In this document: one piece after another, positions 33,205 to 41,457 of the stretch | Position numbering within the stretch: the stretch's first letter is position 1 | How the letters are laid out: every line of letters starts with the position of its first letter | NCBI GenBank assembly: GCA_009379895.1 | Contig: WHSW01000003.1 | Location: forward strand, 1-53,404 | Length of the DNA stretch: 53,404 nt | Direction of reading: 5' to 3' | Source of the DNA: Solirubrobacterales bacterium | GTDB taxonomy: Bacteria; Actinomycetota; Thermoleophilia; Solirubrobacterales; 70-9 | Notes under the pieces: model-generated | Database searches by the model: none | Told to the model about the DNA's origin: nothing | The model's input: the letters and a program-made list of their open reading frames with translations, nothing else | Translations under genes and position numbers: made by a program

Positions 33205-34106
33205 CGGCGCCGAGCTCCGCGCCGTCGAACGCCGGAATCAGACGCCTCGTGATCGCCCTCGGCGGAAACGCGTTGGCAACGGCCCAGGACGCCGGCCCGC
33301 GCGCGCAGCAGGCCGCCGTCGAGGTCGCGATGGAGCAGGTCGCAGAGCTCGTCGCGAGCGGCTACGAGATCGCGATCACGCATGGAAACGGGCCCCAGGT
33401 CGGCAACCTGATGCTCAAGAACGAGCTCGCGCGCGATGTCGTCCCGGCGGTGCCGCTGGACTGGTGCGTGGCTCAGACGCAGGCGACGATCGGGTATCTG
33501 ATCGCGACCGCGCTCGAGCGTTCGCTCGCGCGCCGCGGGATCGAGCGGGCGATCGCGGTGCTCGTCACCAGGGTGCTCGTCGACGCCCGCGATCCAGCGT
33601 TCTCGAACCCGAGCAAGCCGATCGGCAACGATCGGCGGCTGGTCGCCTCGCCCGAGCCGCAGCGAGTGCTCGACGAGGCCTCGATCGTCCGCCTGCTCGA
33701 CGACGGAGGGGTCGTGGTCGGCGCCGGCGGGGGCGGCGTGCCGATGGTGCTCGAGCAGGGAGCGCTTCGAGGCGTCGAGGCGGTGATCGACAAGGACCTG
33801 TGCGCCGCCCTGCTGGCGGACCACCTGGCCGCCGACGCGTTGGTGATCGCGACCGACGTCCCCGGGGTCGCGCTGGAGCTCGACTCCGACCGTCCGCGAT
33901 GGCTGGGCCGGATCTCCGCCGACCGGCTCGGCGAGCTACATCGCGCCGGCACCTTCCCGGCGGGCAGCATGGGCCCCAAGGTCGAGGCATGCCTGCGCTT
34001 CGTCCGTGCCGGTGTGGGCCGACGGGCGTCGATCGCCGCCCTGCAGGACCTCGGTGGGGCGGTCGCGGGCGAGCGCGGGACGATCGTCGTCGGTGGCTCG
34101 GGATGA
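33201..34106 (+). CDS. arcC: Carbamate kinase
   Basis: Carbamate kinase transfers phosphate from carbamoyl phosphate to ADP, releasing carbamate. The 301-residue protein has the family length and motifs: VIALGGNAL (G21-A24), THGNGPQVGNLML (residues 60 on), AQTQATIGYL, a KPIGNDRRLV stretch, VVGAGGGGVPMV, VIDKDLCAALLA and GSMGPKVEACLRF. It is closer in context to catabolic kinases of allantoin-type operons than to the arginine deiminase pathway, since no arcA or arcB is near. ATG at 33201 overlaps the upstream stop, and its own stop overlaps fdrA (ATGA). It would make ATP from carbamoyl phosphate produced by the next three gene products. Confidence 0.94.
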   Translation: MTAPSSAPSNAGIRRLVIALGGNALATAQDAGPRAQQAAVEVAMEQVAELVASGYEIAITHGNGPQVGNLMLKNELARDVVPAVPLDWCVAQTQATIGYLIATALERSLARRGIERAIAVLVTRVLVDARDPAFSNPSKPIGNDRRLVASPEPQRVLDEASIVRLLDDGGVVVGAGGGGVPMVLEQGALRGVEAVIDKDLCAALLADHLAADALVIATDVPGVALELDSDRPRWLGRISADRLGELHRAGTFPAGSMGPKVEACLRFVRAGVGRRASIAALQDLGGAVAGERGTIVVGGSG

Positions 34107-35614
34107 TCGAGCGACTCACGGTCCGCAGCGGTGCCTACCGAGACTCCGTCACCCTGATGCTGGCCTCCCAGGACGCCGGCGCGATCGCGGGCGTCGTCCA
34201 CGCCTCCGCGGTGAGCGCGACGCCGCTCAACCTCGAGCTCCTCGAGCTGGCGGGCTTCGGGCCCGGCGAGCTCGAAGCGCTCGAGCCGACCGACCTGGTG
34301 GTAGCGGTGCGGGCCGAGGACGAGTCGGCGGCCGCGGCCGCCCTGGAGGCGATCGAGGTCCGATTCGCGGCCCACGAGACGACCGAGCCCGCGGGACTCC
34401 CGCCGCCGCGCTCGCTGACCGCCGCGGTCCGCCGGCGCCCCGACGCGAGCCTGGCGGTGATCTCGGTGCCCGGCGAGGACGCGGCCCACGAATGCTCGGT
34501 GGCGATCGAGGCCGGGCTGCACGCATTCTGCTTCTCGAGTGGCTTCGACGTCTCGGTGGAGGCGGCGCTAAAGCGGCGCGCGGTCGAGCGCGGGCTGCTG
34601 CTCATGGGTCCGGACTGCGGCACGGCGATCCTCGACGGGATCGGGATCGGCTTCGCCAACGAGGTCCGCCCGGGCCCCGTGGGGATCGTCGGGGCGTCGG
34701 GCACGGGAATCCAGGAGGTCGCGTGCCTGCTCGACATCGCCGGGGTTGGGATCTCGCAGGCGATCGGCGTCGGCGGGCGCGATCTCGGAGCCGAGGTGGG
34801 AGCGACCATGTCCCTGCGGGCGATCGAGCTGCTCGCGGGCGACGGCGCGACCGAGGTGATCGTGGTGATCGCCAAGTCGCCCGAGCCGGGCGCGGCGGGC
34901 TCGGTCGCCGCCGCCGCGGCGGCGACCGGCAAGCCGGCGATCCTCTGCTTTCCGGGGCTGGGCGACCTCGTGCCCGGCGAGGATGTCGAGGTGGTCGCAA
35001 CGCTCGAGGAGGCGGCGCGCCGCGCGGCGATTCGAAGCGGCGCCTCCCTCCACCCGCCGCTCGTCAACGCGCCGGCGACCCGCCCCGGGCTGATCCGGGG
35101 CCTGTTCTCGGGCGGGACCCTGCGCGATGAGGCGTTCGCGCTGCTGGCGTCGGCGCTCGCCGAGGCCGGCGAGGCGCCGCCGCTGGCGCTCGGTCGCGAG
35201 CCGCGGCCCGAGGAGGAGGGGCGCCACCTGCTGATCGACTACGGGTCCGAGGCGCTGACCCGGGGCCGCGCCCACCCGATGATCGATCCGACGCTGCGCG
35301 CCGCGGCGCTCGAGCGTGCCGGCGCGCGAGGCGAGATCTCAGTCTTGATAGTCGACGTCGTGCTCGGACGCGCCGCCCACGACGATCCCGCCGCCGTCCT
35401 GGCGCCGGCGATCTCGCGGATGCTGTCCGCTCGCCCGGGCGAACTGGCGGTCGTGGTCTCGCTGTGCGGCGCCGCGCGCGATCCTCAGGGGCTCGACGAG
35501 CAGGCCGCCCGCCTCGCCGATGCCGGCGCCGTGGTCGTCCGCGGGAACGCCCAAGCGACCCGCCTGGCAATCGCCGCCGCGGCGGGCACCACGGGGGAGC
35601 CGGCTTCGGCGTGA
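34103..35614 (+). CDS. fdrA: FdrA-like protein (oxamate carbamoyltransferase subunit AllF type)
   Basis: FdrA resembles succinyl-CoA synthetase alpha/beta domains. The 503-residue protein has the FdrA hallmark MGPDCGTAILDGIGIGFAN (from residue 168) and VGIVGASGTGIQEVACLLD (from residue 193), plus IGVGGRDLG, VIVVIAKSPEPGAA, LIRGLFSGGTLRDEA and the second CoA-ligase domain around LIVDVVLGRAAHDDPA. In E. coli, FdrA with the DUF1116 and DUF2877 proteins forms the oxamate carbamoyltransferase complex AllFGH. It overlaps the kinase and DUF1116 genes by 4 nt on each side, so subunits should be made in step. The acceptor or donor in this organism need not be oxamate or oxalurate. Confidence 0.93.
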   Translation: MIERLTVRSGAYRDSVTLMLASQDAGAIAGVVHASAVSATPLNLELLELAGFGPGELEALEPTDLVVAVRAEDESAAAAALEAIEVRFAAHETTEPAGLPPPRSLTAAVRRRPDASLAVISVPGEDAAHECSVAIEAGLHAFCFSSGFDVSVEAALKRRAVERGLLLMGPDCGTAILDGIGIGFANEVRPGPVGIVGASGTGIQEVACLLDIAGVGISQAIGVGGRDLGAEVGATMSLRAIELLAGDGATEVIVVIAKSPEPGAAGSVAAAAAATGKPAILCFPGLGDLVPGEDVEVVATLEEAARRAAIRSGASLHPPLVNAPATRPGLIRGLFSGGTLRDEAFALLASALAEAGEAPPLALGREPRPEEEGRHLLIDYGSEALTRGRAHPMIDPTLRAAALERAGARGEISVLIVDVVLGRAAHDDPAAVLAPAISRMLSARPGELAVVVSLCGAARDPQGLDEQAARLADAGAVVVRGNAQATRLAIAAAAGTTGEPASA

Positions 35615-37038
35615 CCGAGGAGCTCGGGACACCCCTGCTGCGCGCCCCGGCGGTCGCCGTCAGCGGCGGCATCGCCGTCCTCGCCGCCGAGCTCGAGGCC
35701 CAGGGCGTGGGCGTCGAGCGGATCGACTGGCGTCCCCCGGCGGCGGCCGCCGCGGACCTCGAGCGTCTGGCGGCGGCCGGCGGGGAGGTCGCCGCCGCCA
35801 ACCGCGAGGCGCTCTCGCGGATGAGCACGGCACGCCCGGTCGTGCTCGGCATCGCCTCCGCCGCCGACGCGATCGGGCTCGAGCGCGGCTGCTTTCTGCA
35901 CGCCGGCCCACCGGTCGCCTGGGAGGCGATGTGCGGGCCGATGCGGGGCGCGATCGCCGGCGCCGCGGTGCTCGAGGGCATCGCCGACGAGCCCGAGCGC
36001 GCCCTGCGCGACGCTGCGGCCGGCCGTTACGAGCTCGCCCCGTGCCACGAGCACCTCGCGGTCGGGCCGATGGCCGGCGTGATCAGCCCGTCGATGCCCG
36101 TCTGGATCGTGGAGAGCTCCGAGCACGGCAACCGCGCCCACTGCACGCTCAACGAGGGTCTCGGCAGGGTGCTCCGCTACGGCGCCTACGACGCCGGGGT
36201 GATCGAGCGGCTGCGATGGATCGAGCGCTCGCTGGCACCGATCCTCGCCGAGGCCCTGGCGCGGCTCTCCGAGCCGCTCGACCTGCGCGCGATCGGTGCC
36301 CAGGCCGTGGAGATGGGGGATGAGCTGCACAACCGCAATCGCGCCGGGACCTCGTTGCTGCTGCGCGCCCTCGCTCCGGCGCTCGTCGCCAGCGAGCGCC
36401 CCTCCGGCGATCTCTCCGCGGCGGTCCGCTTCATCGCCTCCAACGACCACTTCTTCCTCAACCTCTCGATGGCGATGGCGAAGGCGACCGCCGACGCGGC
36501 GGCCGGGATCGAGGGCTCGAGCGTGGTCACCGCGATGGCGCGCAACGGGACCGACTTCGGGATCCGCCTGAGCGGAACGGGCGAGACATGGTTCACGGGC
36601 CCCGCCGGCCGAGTCGAGGGGCTCTACTTCCCGGGCTACGGCGACGCGGACGCCAATCCCGACCTCGGCGACAGTGCGATCACCGAGACGGTGGGCCTCG
36701 GCGGCTTCGCGATGGGCGCCGCGCCGGCGATCGTCCGCTTCGTCGGCGGAGACAGCGAGCTCGCGCTGGCCACCACCCGATCGATGTACGACATCGCCTG
36801 CGGCGAGAGCGAGGCCTTTCGCGTGCCGGCGCTCGGCTTTCGCGGGACCCCGCTCGGAATCGACGCCCGCGAGGTCGTCCATACCGGCCTGCTGCCGCAG
36901 ATCAACACCGGCATCGCCCATCGCGAGCCCGGCGTCGGGCAGATCGGCGCCGGGCTCGTGACCCCCCCGATGGAGGCGTTCGCGGCGGCGGTCGGCGCCC
37001 TCGCGGGGCGCGGGCCGGCTCGTGGGGAGGCCGCGTGA
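35611..37038 (+). CDS. DUF1116 protein (AllG/YlbE-like carbamoyltransferase subunit)
   Basis: This 475-residue protein matches the DUF1116 family, the AllG subunit of the oxamate carbamoyltransferase complex in E. coli. Recognisable parts are PVAWEAMCGPMRGAIAGA, HEHLAVGPMAGVISPSMPV, NEGLGRVLRYGAY, MGDELHNRNRAGTSLLLR, FIASNDHFFLNLSMAMAKA and VVTAMARNGTDFGIRLSG. The C-terminus has FRGTPLGIDAREVVHTGLLP and QINTGIAHREPGVGQIGAG. No signal peptide or membrane helix is present. It starts at GTG 35611 inside the fdrA stop and ends overlapping the DUF2877 start; both overlaps are GTGA. The function is inferred from this three-gene set beside carbamate kinase. Confidence 0.93.
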   Translation: MTEELGTPLLRAPAVAVSGGIAVLAAELEAQGVGVERIDWRPPAAAAADLERLAAAGGEVAAANREALSRMSTARPVVLGIASAADAIGLERGCFLHAGPPVAWEAMCGPMRGAIAGAAVLEGIADEPERALRDAAAGRYELAPCHEHLAVGPMAGVISPSMPVWIVESSEHGNRAHCTLNEGLGRVLRYGAYDAGVIERLRWIERSLAPILAEALARLSEPLDLRAIGAQAVEMGDELHNRNRAGTSLLLRALAPALVASERPSGDLSAAVRFIASNDHFFLNLSMAMAKATADAAAGIEGSSVVTAMARNGTDFGIRLSGTGETWFTGPAGRVEGLYFPGYGDADANPDLGDSAITETVGLGGFAMGAAPAIVRFVGGDSELALATTRSMYDIACGESEAFRVPALGFRGTPLGIDAREVVHTGLLPQINTGIAHREPGVGQIGAGLVTPPMEAFAAAVGALAGRGPARGEAA

Positions 37039-37667
37039 CCGGGCTCGTGCCGCGGCGCGCGATCGGCGAACCGCCGGCCGCGGCGGTCGCCAGCCACGGC
37101 GAGGCGATCCTGACCCGGGTCGGGGTCGAGCCATCGGTCGACGCCGAGGCCCTTGCTATCGGGATCCTCGCCGACGTCGACGGTCCCTTTCACGATCGGC
37201 TGCGGGCCGGGCTTGGGATGCTGCTCCGCGCCGTGGCCGAGCGCCGCGCGCAGCTCGGCACCGCCGCGGCCTGTCGCCTGATCGGCCTCGGCCCCGGAGC
37301 GACCCCACTCGGCGACGACTACCTCGCCGCCTGCGCCCTGGCCGTCGCCCGGCTGGGCGGCGCAGCGGGATTCGCGCGCCCCGAGCGCGACGCCTGGCTG
37401 CGGTCGCTGCTCCCGCAACGCCTCGGCAAGGCGACCACGCCCGTCTCGGCTCATCTGATCGCGGACGCCGTCCGCGGCTTCGCGCCGCCGCCGGCGCACG
37501 CGCTATTCGAGCTGGATGCCAACGAGATCAGGCTGGAGACCGCGATCGAACGGCTGGCGGGCATCGGAGCCACCAGCGGCCACGGGTGGGCTGCCGCGAT
37601 CGGCGCGACGGCGCTTCTGCTCGCGGTTGACCATGACAAACGAGCGAGAGGAGAAGCACTCAGATGA
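37035..37667 (+). CDS. DUF2877 protein (AllH/YlbF-like carbamoyltransferase subunit)
   Basis: The 210-residue protein has the DUF2877 signature RLIGLGPGATPLGDDYLAACA in its middle. KATTPVSAHLIADAVRGFAPPP and the C-terminal ATSGHGWAAAIGATALL are also typical. It is somewhat shorter than E. coli YlbF/AllH; the N-terminal domain is reduced. GTG at 37035 overlaps the DUF1116 stop and has GGGGAGG 4 nt upstream; the ATGA at its end overlaps the cyclase start. It would be the third subunit of the proposed carbamoyltransferase. How the subunits share catalysis is not known well enough to assign residues here. Confidence 0.9.
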   Translation: MTGLVPRRAIGEPPAAAVASHGEAILTRVGVEPSVDAEALAIGILADVDGPFHDRLRAGLGMLLRAVAERRAQLGTAAACRLIGLGPGATPLGDDYLAACALAVARLGGAAGFARPERDAWLRSLLPQRLGKATTPVSAHLIADAVRGFAPPPAHALFELDANEIRLETAIERLAGIGATSGHGWAAAIGATALLLAVDHDKRARGEALR

Positions 37668-38452
37668 GAGTCATCGACCTGTCCCAGGACTTCTCGGTCC
37701 ACACCCCGGCGTTCGCCGGCTACGACGGCCCGGACATCAAGTGGATCAAGCGCCTGGCCTTCGACAAGGCCGGCGGCCAGGAGATCACCAGCACCCTGCA
37801 CGTCGGGACCCATCTCGATGCGCCCGCCCACTTCCTCTCGGGCGGCAAGTTCATCGGCGACCTGCCGCTCGACCATCTCGTCGGCCCGGCCTGCGTCGTC
37901 GACCTCGAGCGGATGGGCATCGGCGACTACGGGATCTACGGCCCCGAGCAGTTCGAGACCTGGGAGCGCGAGACCGGGATCCGGATCGAGCGCGGCGACA
38001 TCCTCATCGTCCACACCGGCTATCACCGACACTACCCCGAGAACTGGGCGGATCTCGACGCCGTCGACGAGACCCGTTACTTCATCCGCCATCCCGGGCC
38101 GACGCGCGAGTTCGCCGAGTGGGTCCTCGACCGGGGCGTGCGCTGGCTGGCAGTCGACGTGGGCACCGCCGACCACCCGATGAACACGGTGATCAGGCGC
38201 ATGCGCGCCGACGAGGCCGAGCTCGCCGAGCAGGCGCTCGGCCGCTCGCTGGACGACGTCTTCCCGCGTCCCGACTACCAGATCATGCACACGCTGTTGT
38301 TCCCGCATGACGTGGTCCACATCGAGAACCTGGGCGGGGCGATCGACGAGGTACTCGACCGGAGGATCTCATTCGGGTGCTTTCCGTGGCGCTTTCAGGG
38401 CGGGGAGGCCGCCTTCTGCCGGGCGGTCGCGTTCCCGGACCTGGATCCGTGA
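37664..38452 (+). CDS. Cyclase-family metal hydrolase (KynB/isatin hydrolase-like)
   Basis: The 262-residue protein belongs to the 'cyclase' family of Zn/Mn hydrolases that includes kynurenine formamidase and isatin hydrolase. The signature HVGTHLDAPAHF supplies H46, H50, D52 and H56. ILIVHTGYHRHYPENW, WLAVDVGTADHP and HDVVHIENLGGAID are further family parts. These enzymes hydrolyse N-formyl groups or open cyclic amides without ATP. Translation is coupled to DUF2877 by an ATGA overlap, so it belongs to the carbamoyltransferase set. It may open a lactam or imide intermediate; the natural substrate is not readable. Confidence 0.92.
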   Translation: MRVIDLSQDFSVHTPAFAGYDGPDIKWIKRLAFDKAGGQEITSTLHVGTHLDAPAHFLSGGKFIGDLPLDHLVGPACVVDLERMGIGDYGIYGPEQFETWERETGIRIERGDILIVHTGYHRHYPENWADLDAVDETRYFIRHPGPTREFAEWVLDRGVRWLAVDVGTADHPMNTVIRRMRADEAELAEQALGRSLDDVFPRPDYQIMHTLLFPHDVVHIENLGGAIDEVLDRRISFGCFPWRFQGGEAAFCRAVAFPDLDP

Positions 38453-38504
38453 GCCGGGTGAGCGAAGTCGTTCGCATACGTCAGTCGACGAGAACGGAGA
38501 ACCG

Positions 38505-39998
38505 ATGAGCGCAGCACCGCAAGCCGACGCAGGCATCCTCGTGCGCGGCGGTCAGATACTCGAGGCGGGCGGCTCGAGCCGCCGAGCCGACGTCCTGGTC
38601 CGCGACGGGGTGATCGCCGAGGTCGGCGATCTCGAGCGGGACGGAACGCCCGAGATCGACGCCGGCGGCGACTACGTCGTACCCGGGCTGATCAACTCGC
38701 ACTATCACTCGGCCGAGAACTTCAACCCCGGCCTGTACGAGAACCTGCCGCTCGACCTGTGGTTCCTGCACTCCCACCAGGTCACCCGCGCCGAGCCGCC
38801 GAGCGCCGAGACGATCTACGCCCGGACCATGCTCGGCGCGATGCAGATGCTGCGCACCGGCACGACCAGCGTCGTCGACTTCGTCTTCGAGGCGCCCGAG
38901 ATCACGGTCGAGACGCTGGAGCCGATCGTGCGCGCGTACCGCGACGCCGGGCTGCGGGCGACGATCCTGCTCGGCGTCGCCGACAAGCCGTTCGCCGACT
39001 CGCTGCCTCTCGAGCCCGGCGAGCGGGCCGCCTGGACGGATGAGGCCGAGGCGCCGTCGCTGGAGCGGATCATGGACACCGGTCGCGCCGCGATCGAGCG
39101 CTGGCACGATCCCGACGGCCTGATCGCGATCGGCTTCGGGCCATCCGCGCCCCAGCGCTGCACCGAGGCGCTCTTCGAGCGGACGCTCGAGCTCTCGCGT
39201 GCGCGCGGGCTGGCCTGGCAGACGCACGTGCTCGAGACCAGGACGCAGGCGCTGACCGCGCGCAAGTGGCACCGCGGAAGCTCGTTCGTGGAGGTGCTCG
39301 ATGAGCGAGGCATGCTCGGCGACCACGCGTCCCTGGTGCACATGGTGTGGCTCAGCGACGCCGACATAGAGACCATGGCGCGCACCCGGACCACCGCGGT
39401 GCATTGCCCGTTCAGCAACATGCGCCTGGGCGACGGGATCGCGCGCCTGCCCGCGCTGCGGCGGGCAGGCGTGCGAGTCGGGCTCGGCACCGACGGGCGT
39501 GGCTGCGACGAGACCCTGGACATGCTCGAGCTCGCCCGGGTGACGACGCTACTGCACAAGGTCCGGGGCGAGCACCACGCCCTCTGGCCGACCGCCGACG
39601 ACGCGCTCTCGATGCTGACCGGGGAGGCGAGCATCTGCACCGGGCGGGGGGAGCGCCTCGGGCGCATCGAGCCGGGCGCCCACGGCGATCTGCTCGTCGT
39701 CCGCGGCGACGGCATCACCTTCACGCCCGTCCACGACCCGGTGCGCCAGCTGCTCTACGGAGGCTCGGCCGCCGACCTGCGCCACGTCATCGTCGGGGGC
39801 CAGGTCACCGTCGCCGACGGGCGCCTGAGGACCGTCGACGAGCGGGAGATGCTCGCCCTCGCCCGCGAGCGGGCCGCCGCCGAGATGCCCCACCTGCGCG
39901 GCCGCGACGGGGCCCCGGAGCTCGAGCGGGTGGTCGAGGACGTCTACCAGCGCGCCGAGGCCGCACCGCTCGAGGTGAACGCGTACATACCGGGGTAG
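38505..39998 (+). CDS. Amidohydrolase, TRZ/ATZ-like (SsnA/deaminase group)
   Basis: This 497-residue protein has the mononuclear metal centre of deaminases and chlorohydrolases in the amidohydrolase superfamily: GLINSHYHSAENF (H66, H68), WQTHVLETRTQ (H241, E244), ASLVHMVWLS (H279) and GLGTDGRGCDETLDML (D330). The set H, H, H, E, H, D is complete, so it should be active. AVHCPFSNMRLGDGIARL lies between. Relatives remove amino, chloro or alkylamino groups from purines, triazines and similar rings. ATG at 38505 has GGAG 5 nt upstream. A truncated MFS gene begins at its TAG. In this cluster it may deaminate the imported heterocycle. Confidence 0.92.
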   Translation: MSAAPQADAGILVRGGQILEAGGSSRRADVLVRDGVIAEVGDLERDGTPEIDAGGDYVVPGLINSHYHSAENFNPGLYENLPLDLWFLHSHQVTRAEPPSAETIYARTMLGAMQMLRTGTTSVVDFVFEAPEITVETLEPIVRAYRDAGLRATILLGVADKPFADSLPLEPGERAAWTDEAEAPSLERIMDTGRAAIERWHDPDGLIAIGFGPSAPQRCTEALFERTLELSRARGLAWQTHVLETRTQALTARKWHRGSSFVEVLDERGMLGDHASLVHMVWLSDADIETMARTRTTAVHCPFSNMRLGDGIARLPALRRAGVRVGLGTDGRGCDETLDMLELARVTTLLHKVRGEHHALWPTADDALSMLTGEASICTGRGERLGRIEPGAHGDLLVVRGDGITFTPVHDPVRQLLYGGSAADLRHVIVGGQVTVADGRLRTVDEREMLALARERAAAEMPHLRGRDGAPELERVVEDVYQRAEAAPLEVNAYIPG

Positions 39999-40390
39999 TG
40001 CGCCGCCTCGGCAGCCCCGCGGGCAGCGCCCGGATCCTGATCGCGATCCTCGCCGCCGCCTTCAACCTACGGATCGGGATCGTCGCGATCGGGCCGGTGA
40101 TCGACGAGGTGCGCGCCGACACGTCGATGTCGAGCGGCGTGGCCGGCGTGCTGACCACGATCCCGTTCCTGTGCATGGGCACCTTCGCGTTCCTGGGCCC
40201 GCCCCTGGCGCAGCGGGTGGGCGCGGCGCGCGTCGTGATCGGCGCCCTGGCGCTGATCGCCGTCGGGTCGGCCGCCCGCTCGGCGGTCGCCGAGGCATGG
40301 GCGGTGCTCGCGGCCACGCTTCCGATCGGGCTCGGGATCGCCCTGATCGGGGGTCACCCTGCCGGGGGTGGTCAAGGAGCGATGCGCTGG
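39998..40390 (+). pseudogene. MFS transporter remnant (CynX/NimT-like), truncated
   Basis: The first 130 or so residues of an MFS transporter are present: AAFNLRIGIVAIGPVIDEVR, GVAGVLTTIPFLCMGTFAFL and LPIGLGIALIG. At 40351-40355 (ATCGGGGGTC) one extra G shifts the frame; without it the sequence goes on as VTLPGVVKER, the normal family continuation. Even in that frame the likeness stops at about 40388, and a stop follows shortly. The uncorrected frame ends at 40458. The remaining two thirds of the transporter are absent, so this is a remnant. GTG at 39998 overlaps the amidohydrolase stop by one base (TAGTG). Confidence 0.8.
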
Positions 40391-40615
40391 TGCAATCTGA
40401 ACCTCAACCGGGTCCGCCGCCCGCTGATCGGGTTCGACGCGGCGGCGCCGGACTGACTGACGACCATTCGCCCCTGCTGGGCGCCGACCCCGGCTCAGCG
40501 GGCTCGCTCAGTCGTGGCCCTCGCTGGCCCCGGGAGGTGCGTCTTGGCCTCCGAATGCGCCGGGGATGCCGAGCCGCCCGCCGCGATACCGCACTTCGCC
40601 TCGGCGTGATCCGCC
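40391..40615. other. Junction between the MFS remnant and GntR gene
   Basis: This 225-bp stretch follows the broken MFS gene and precedes the 3' end of the GntR gene. No domain or inverted repeat of note could be recognised on either strand, and no insertion-sequence ends are visible. It marks where the transporter sequence has been lost. Confidence 0.45.
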
Positions 40616-41326
40616 TCATCCCCGCGAGGCATCCCCCCCGGGAGGGGTGATTGTGCTGCCCTCGGCGGTGTTCGAGAGCAGGGTCTCGGTCCGGCGCAGG
40701 TGCTCCGCGAGAAGCGAGACCGCCACCGTCGGGTCTCCCTCCCTGACGGCCGCCAGGATCGCGGCGTGCTCGGCCGCGAACGCCTCCGGGGTGCTGCGCA
40801 TCTCGGGCGAGAGGCGCAGGTAGCGCTCGGCGCCGGTCCAGAGCTGCCTGATTACGTGCATTGTCCACGCCGAGTGCGCGGGCTCGTAGAGGATGAAGTG
40901 GAACCTCCGGTGCTGTTCGTGCGCCTGGCGATCGCGGGCGTCGGCCAGGAGGCGGGTCATCCCGTACAGGATCCGCTCTGCTTCGTCGAGCAGGGTCACT
41001 GTGAAGTAGGGGAACGCCCGCCGCAGGGCGTACGTCTCGATCACGAGCCTCGTTTCGTAGATGTCGCGCATGTCGTTGACGCTGATCGGCGTGACCGTCG
41101 CGCCCCGGTTCACCGCGATCTCCACGAGGCGCTCCGACTCGAGGCGGCGAAGCGCCTCTCGGACCGGGATCGGGCTGACGCCGTTCTCCTGCGCCAACCT
41201 GGAAACGAGCAGGCGCGAGCCCGCCTCGTATTCGCCGGAGAGGATCGCCTCGCGGACCGCGCGCTGAACGCGGTCGACGAGGCTCAGCTCCGTCCCGGGT
41301 GAGTTGTTGCCTTGTCGATTCGCCAT
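40616..41326 (-). CDS. GntR-family regulator, FadR/FCD subgroup
   Basis: The 236-residue protein has an N-terminal winged helix (VDRVQRAVREAILSGEYEAG, RLAQENGVSPIPVREALRRL, LVEIAVNRGATVTPIS) and a C-terminal FCD ligand domain with DMRDIYETRLVIETYALRRA, HEQHRRFHFILYEPA and EHAAILAAVREGD, whose His and Asp residues usually bind a metal and a carboxylate ligand. ATG at 41326 is preferred to one 9 codons upstream because GGGAGG lies 10 nt before it. The gene is divergent from the TSUP pair and ABC operon and is the only regulator in the island. It likely represses these genes until a pathway acid is present. Confidence 0.92.
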   Translation of the reverse strand: MANRQGNNSPGTELSLVDRVQRAVREAILSGEYEAGSRLLVSRLAQENGVSPIPVREALRRLESERLVEIAVNRGATVTPISVNDMRDIYETRLVIETYALRRAFPYFTVTLLDEAERILYGMTRLLADARDRQAHEQHRRFHFILYEPAHSAWTMHVIRQLWTGAERYLRLSPEMRSTPEAFAAEHAAILAAVREGDPTVAVSLLAEHLRRTETLLSNTAEGSTITPPGGDASRG

Positions 41327-41402
41327 CCGCGCTGGCCTCCCTCGCAGCGACATGAGACGCTTCGGTCGCGACCATAAAGGGGGTCTCGGTCGGCTACAAG
41401 CA

Positions 41403-41418
41403 ACCTATAATATATCTT
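41403..41418. promoter_or_regulatory. AT-rich promoter/operator of TSUP and gntR genes
   Basis: TATAAT (41406-41411), a perfect -10 consensus on the plus strand, lies 47 bp before the TSUP start. The 16-bp stretch has hardly any G or C, unlike its surroundings. No good -35 is seen 16-18 bp upstream (GTCTCG). The 8-mer TATAATAT recurs inverted in the ABC operon promoter at 42395-42402, which may be a shared GntR site or only -10 similarity. Confidence 0.55.
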
Positions 41419-41457
41419 GTTGTGCGTCCTACACCCAGGAGTGCCGAGAGCGGATCG

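Noticed and set aside
33201-34106. Arginine deiminase pathway.
   Set aside because: Carbamate kinase is present but arginine deiminase and ornithine carbamoyltransferase are not; FdrA, DUF1116 and DUF2877 take their place.
40391-40615. Insertion sequence or recombination remnant at the broken MFS gene.
   Set aside because: No transposase fragment, terminal inverted repeats or target duplications could be seen.
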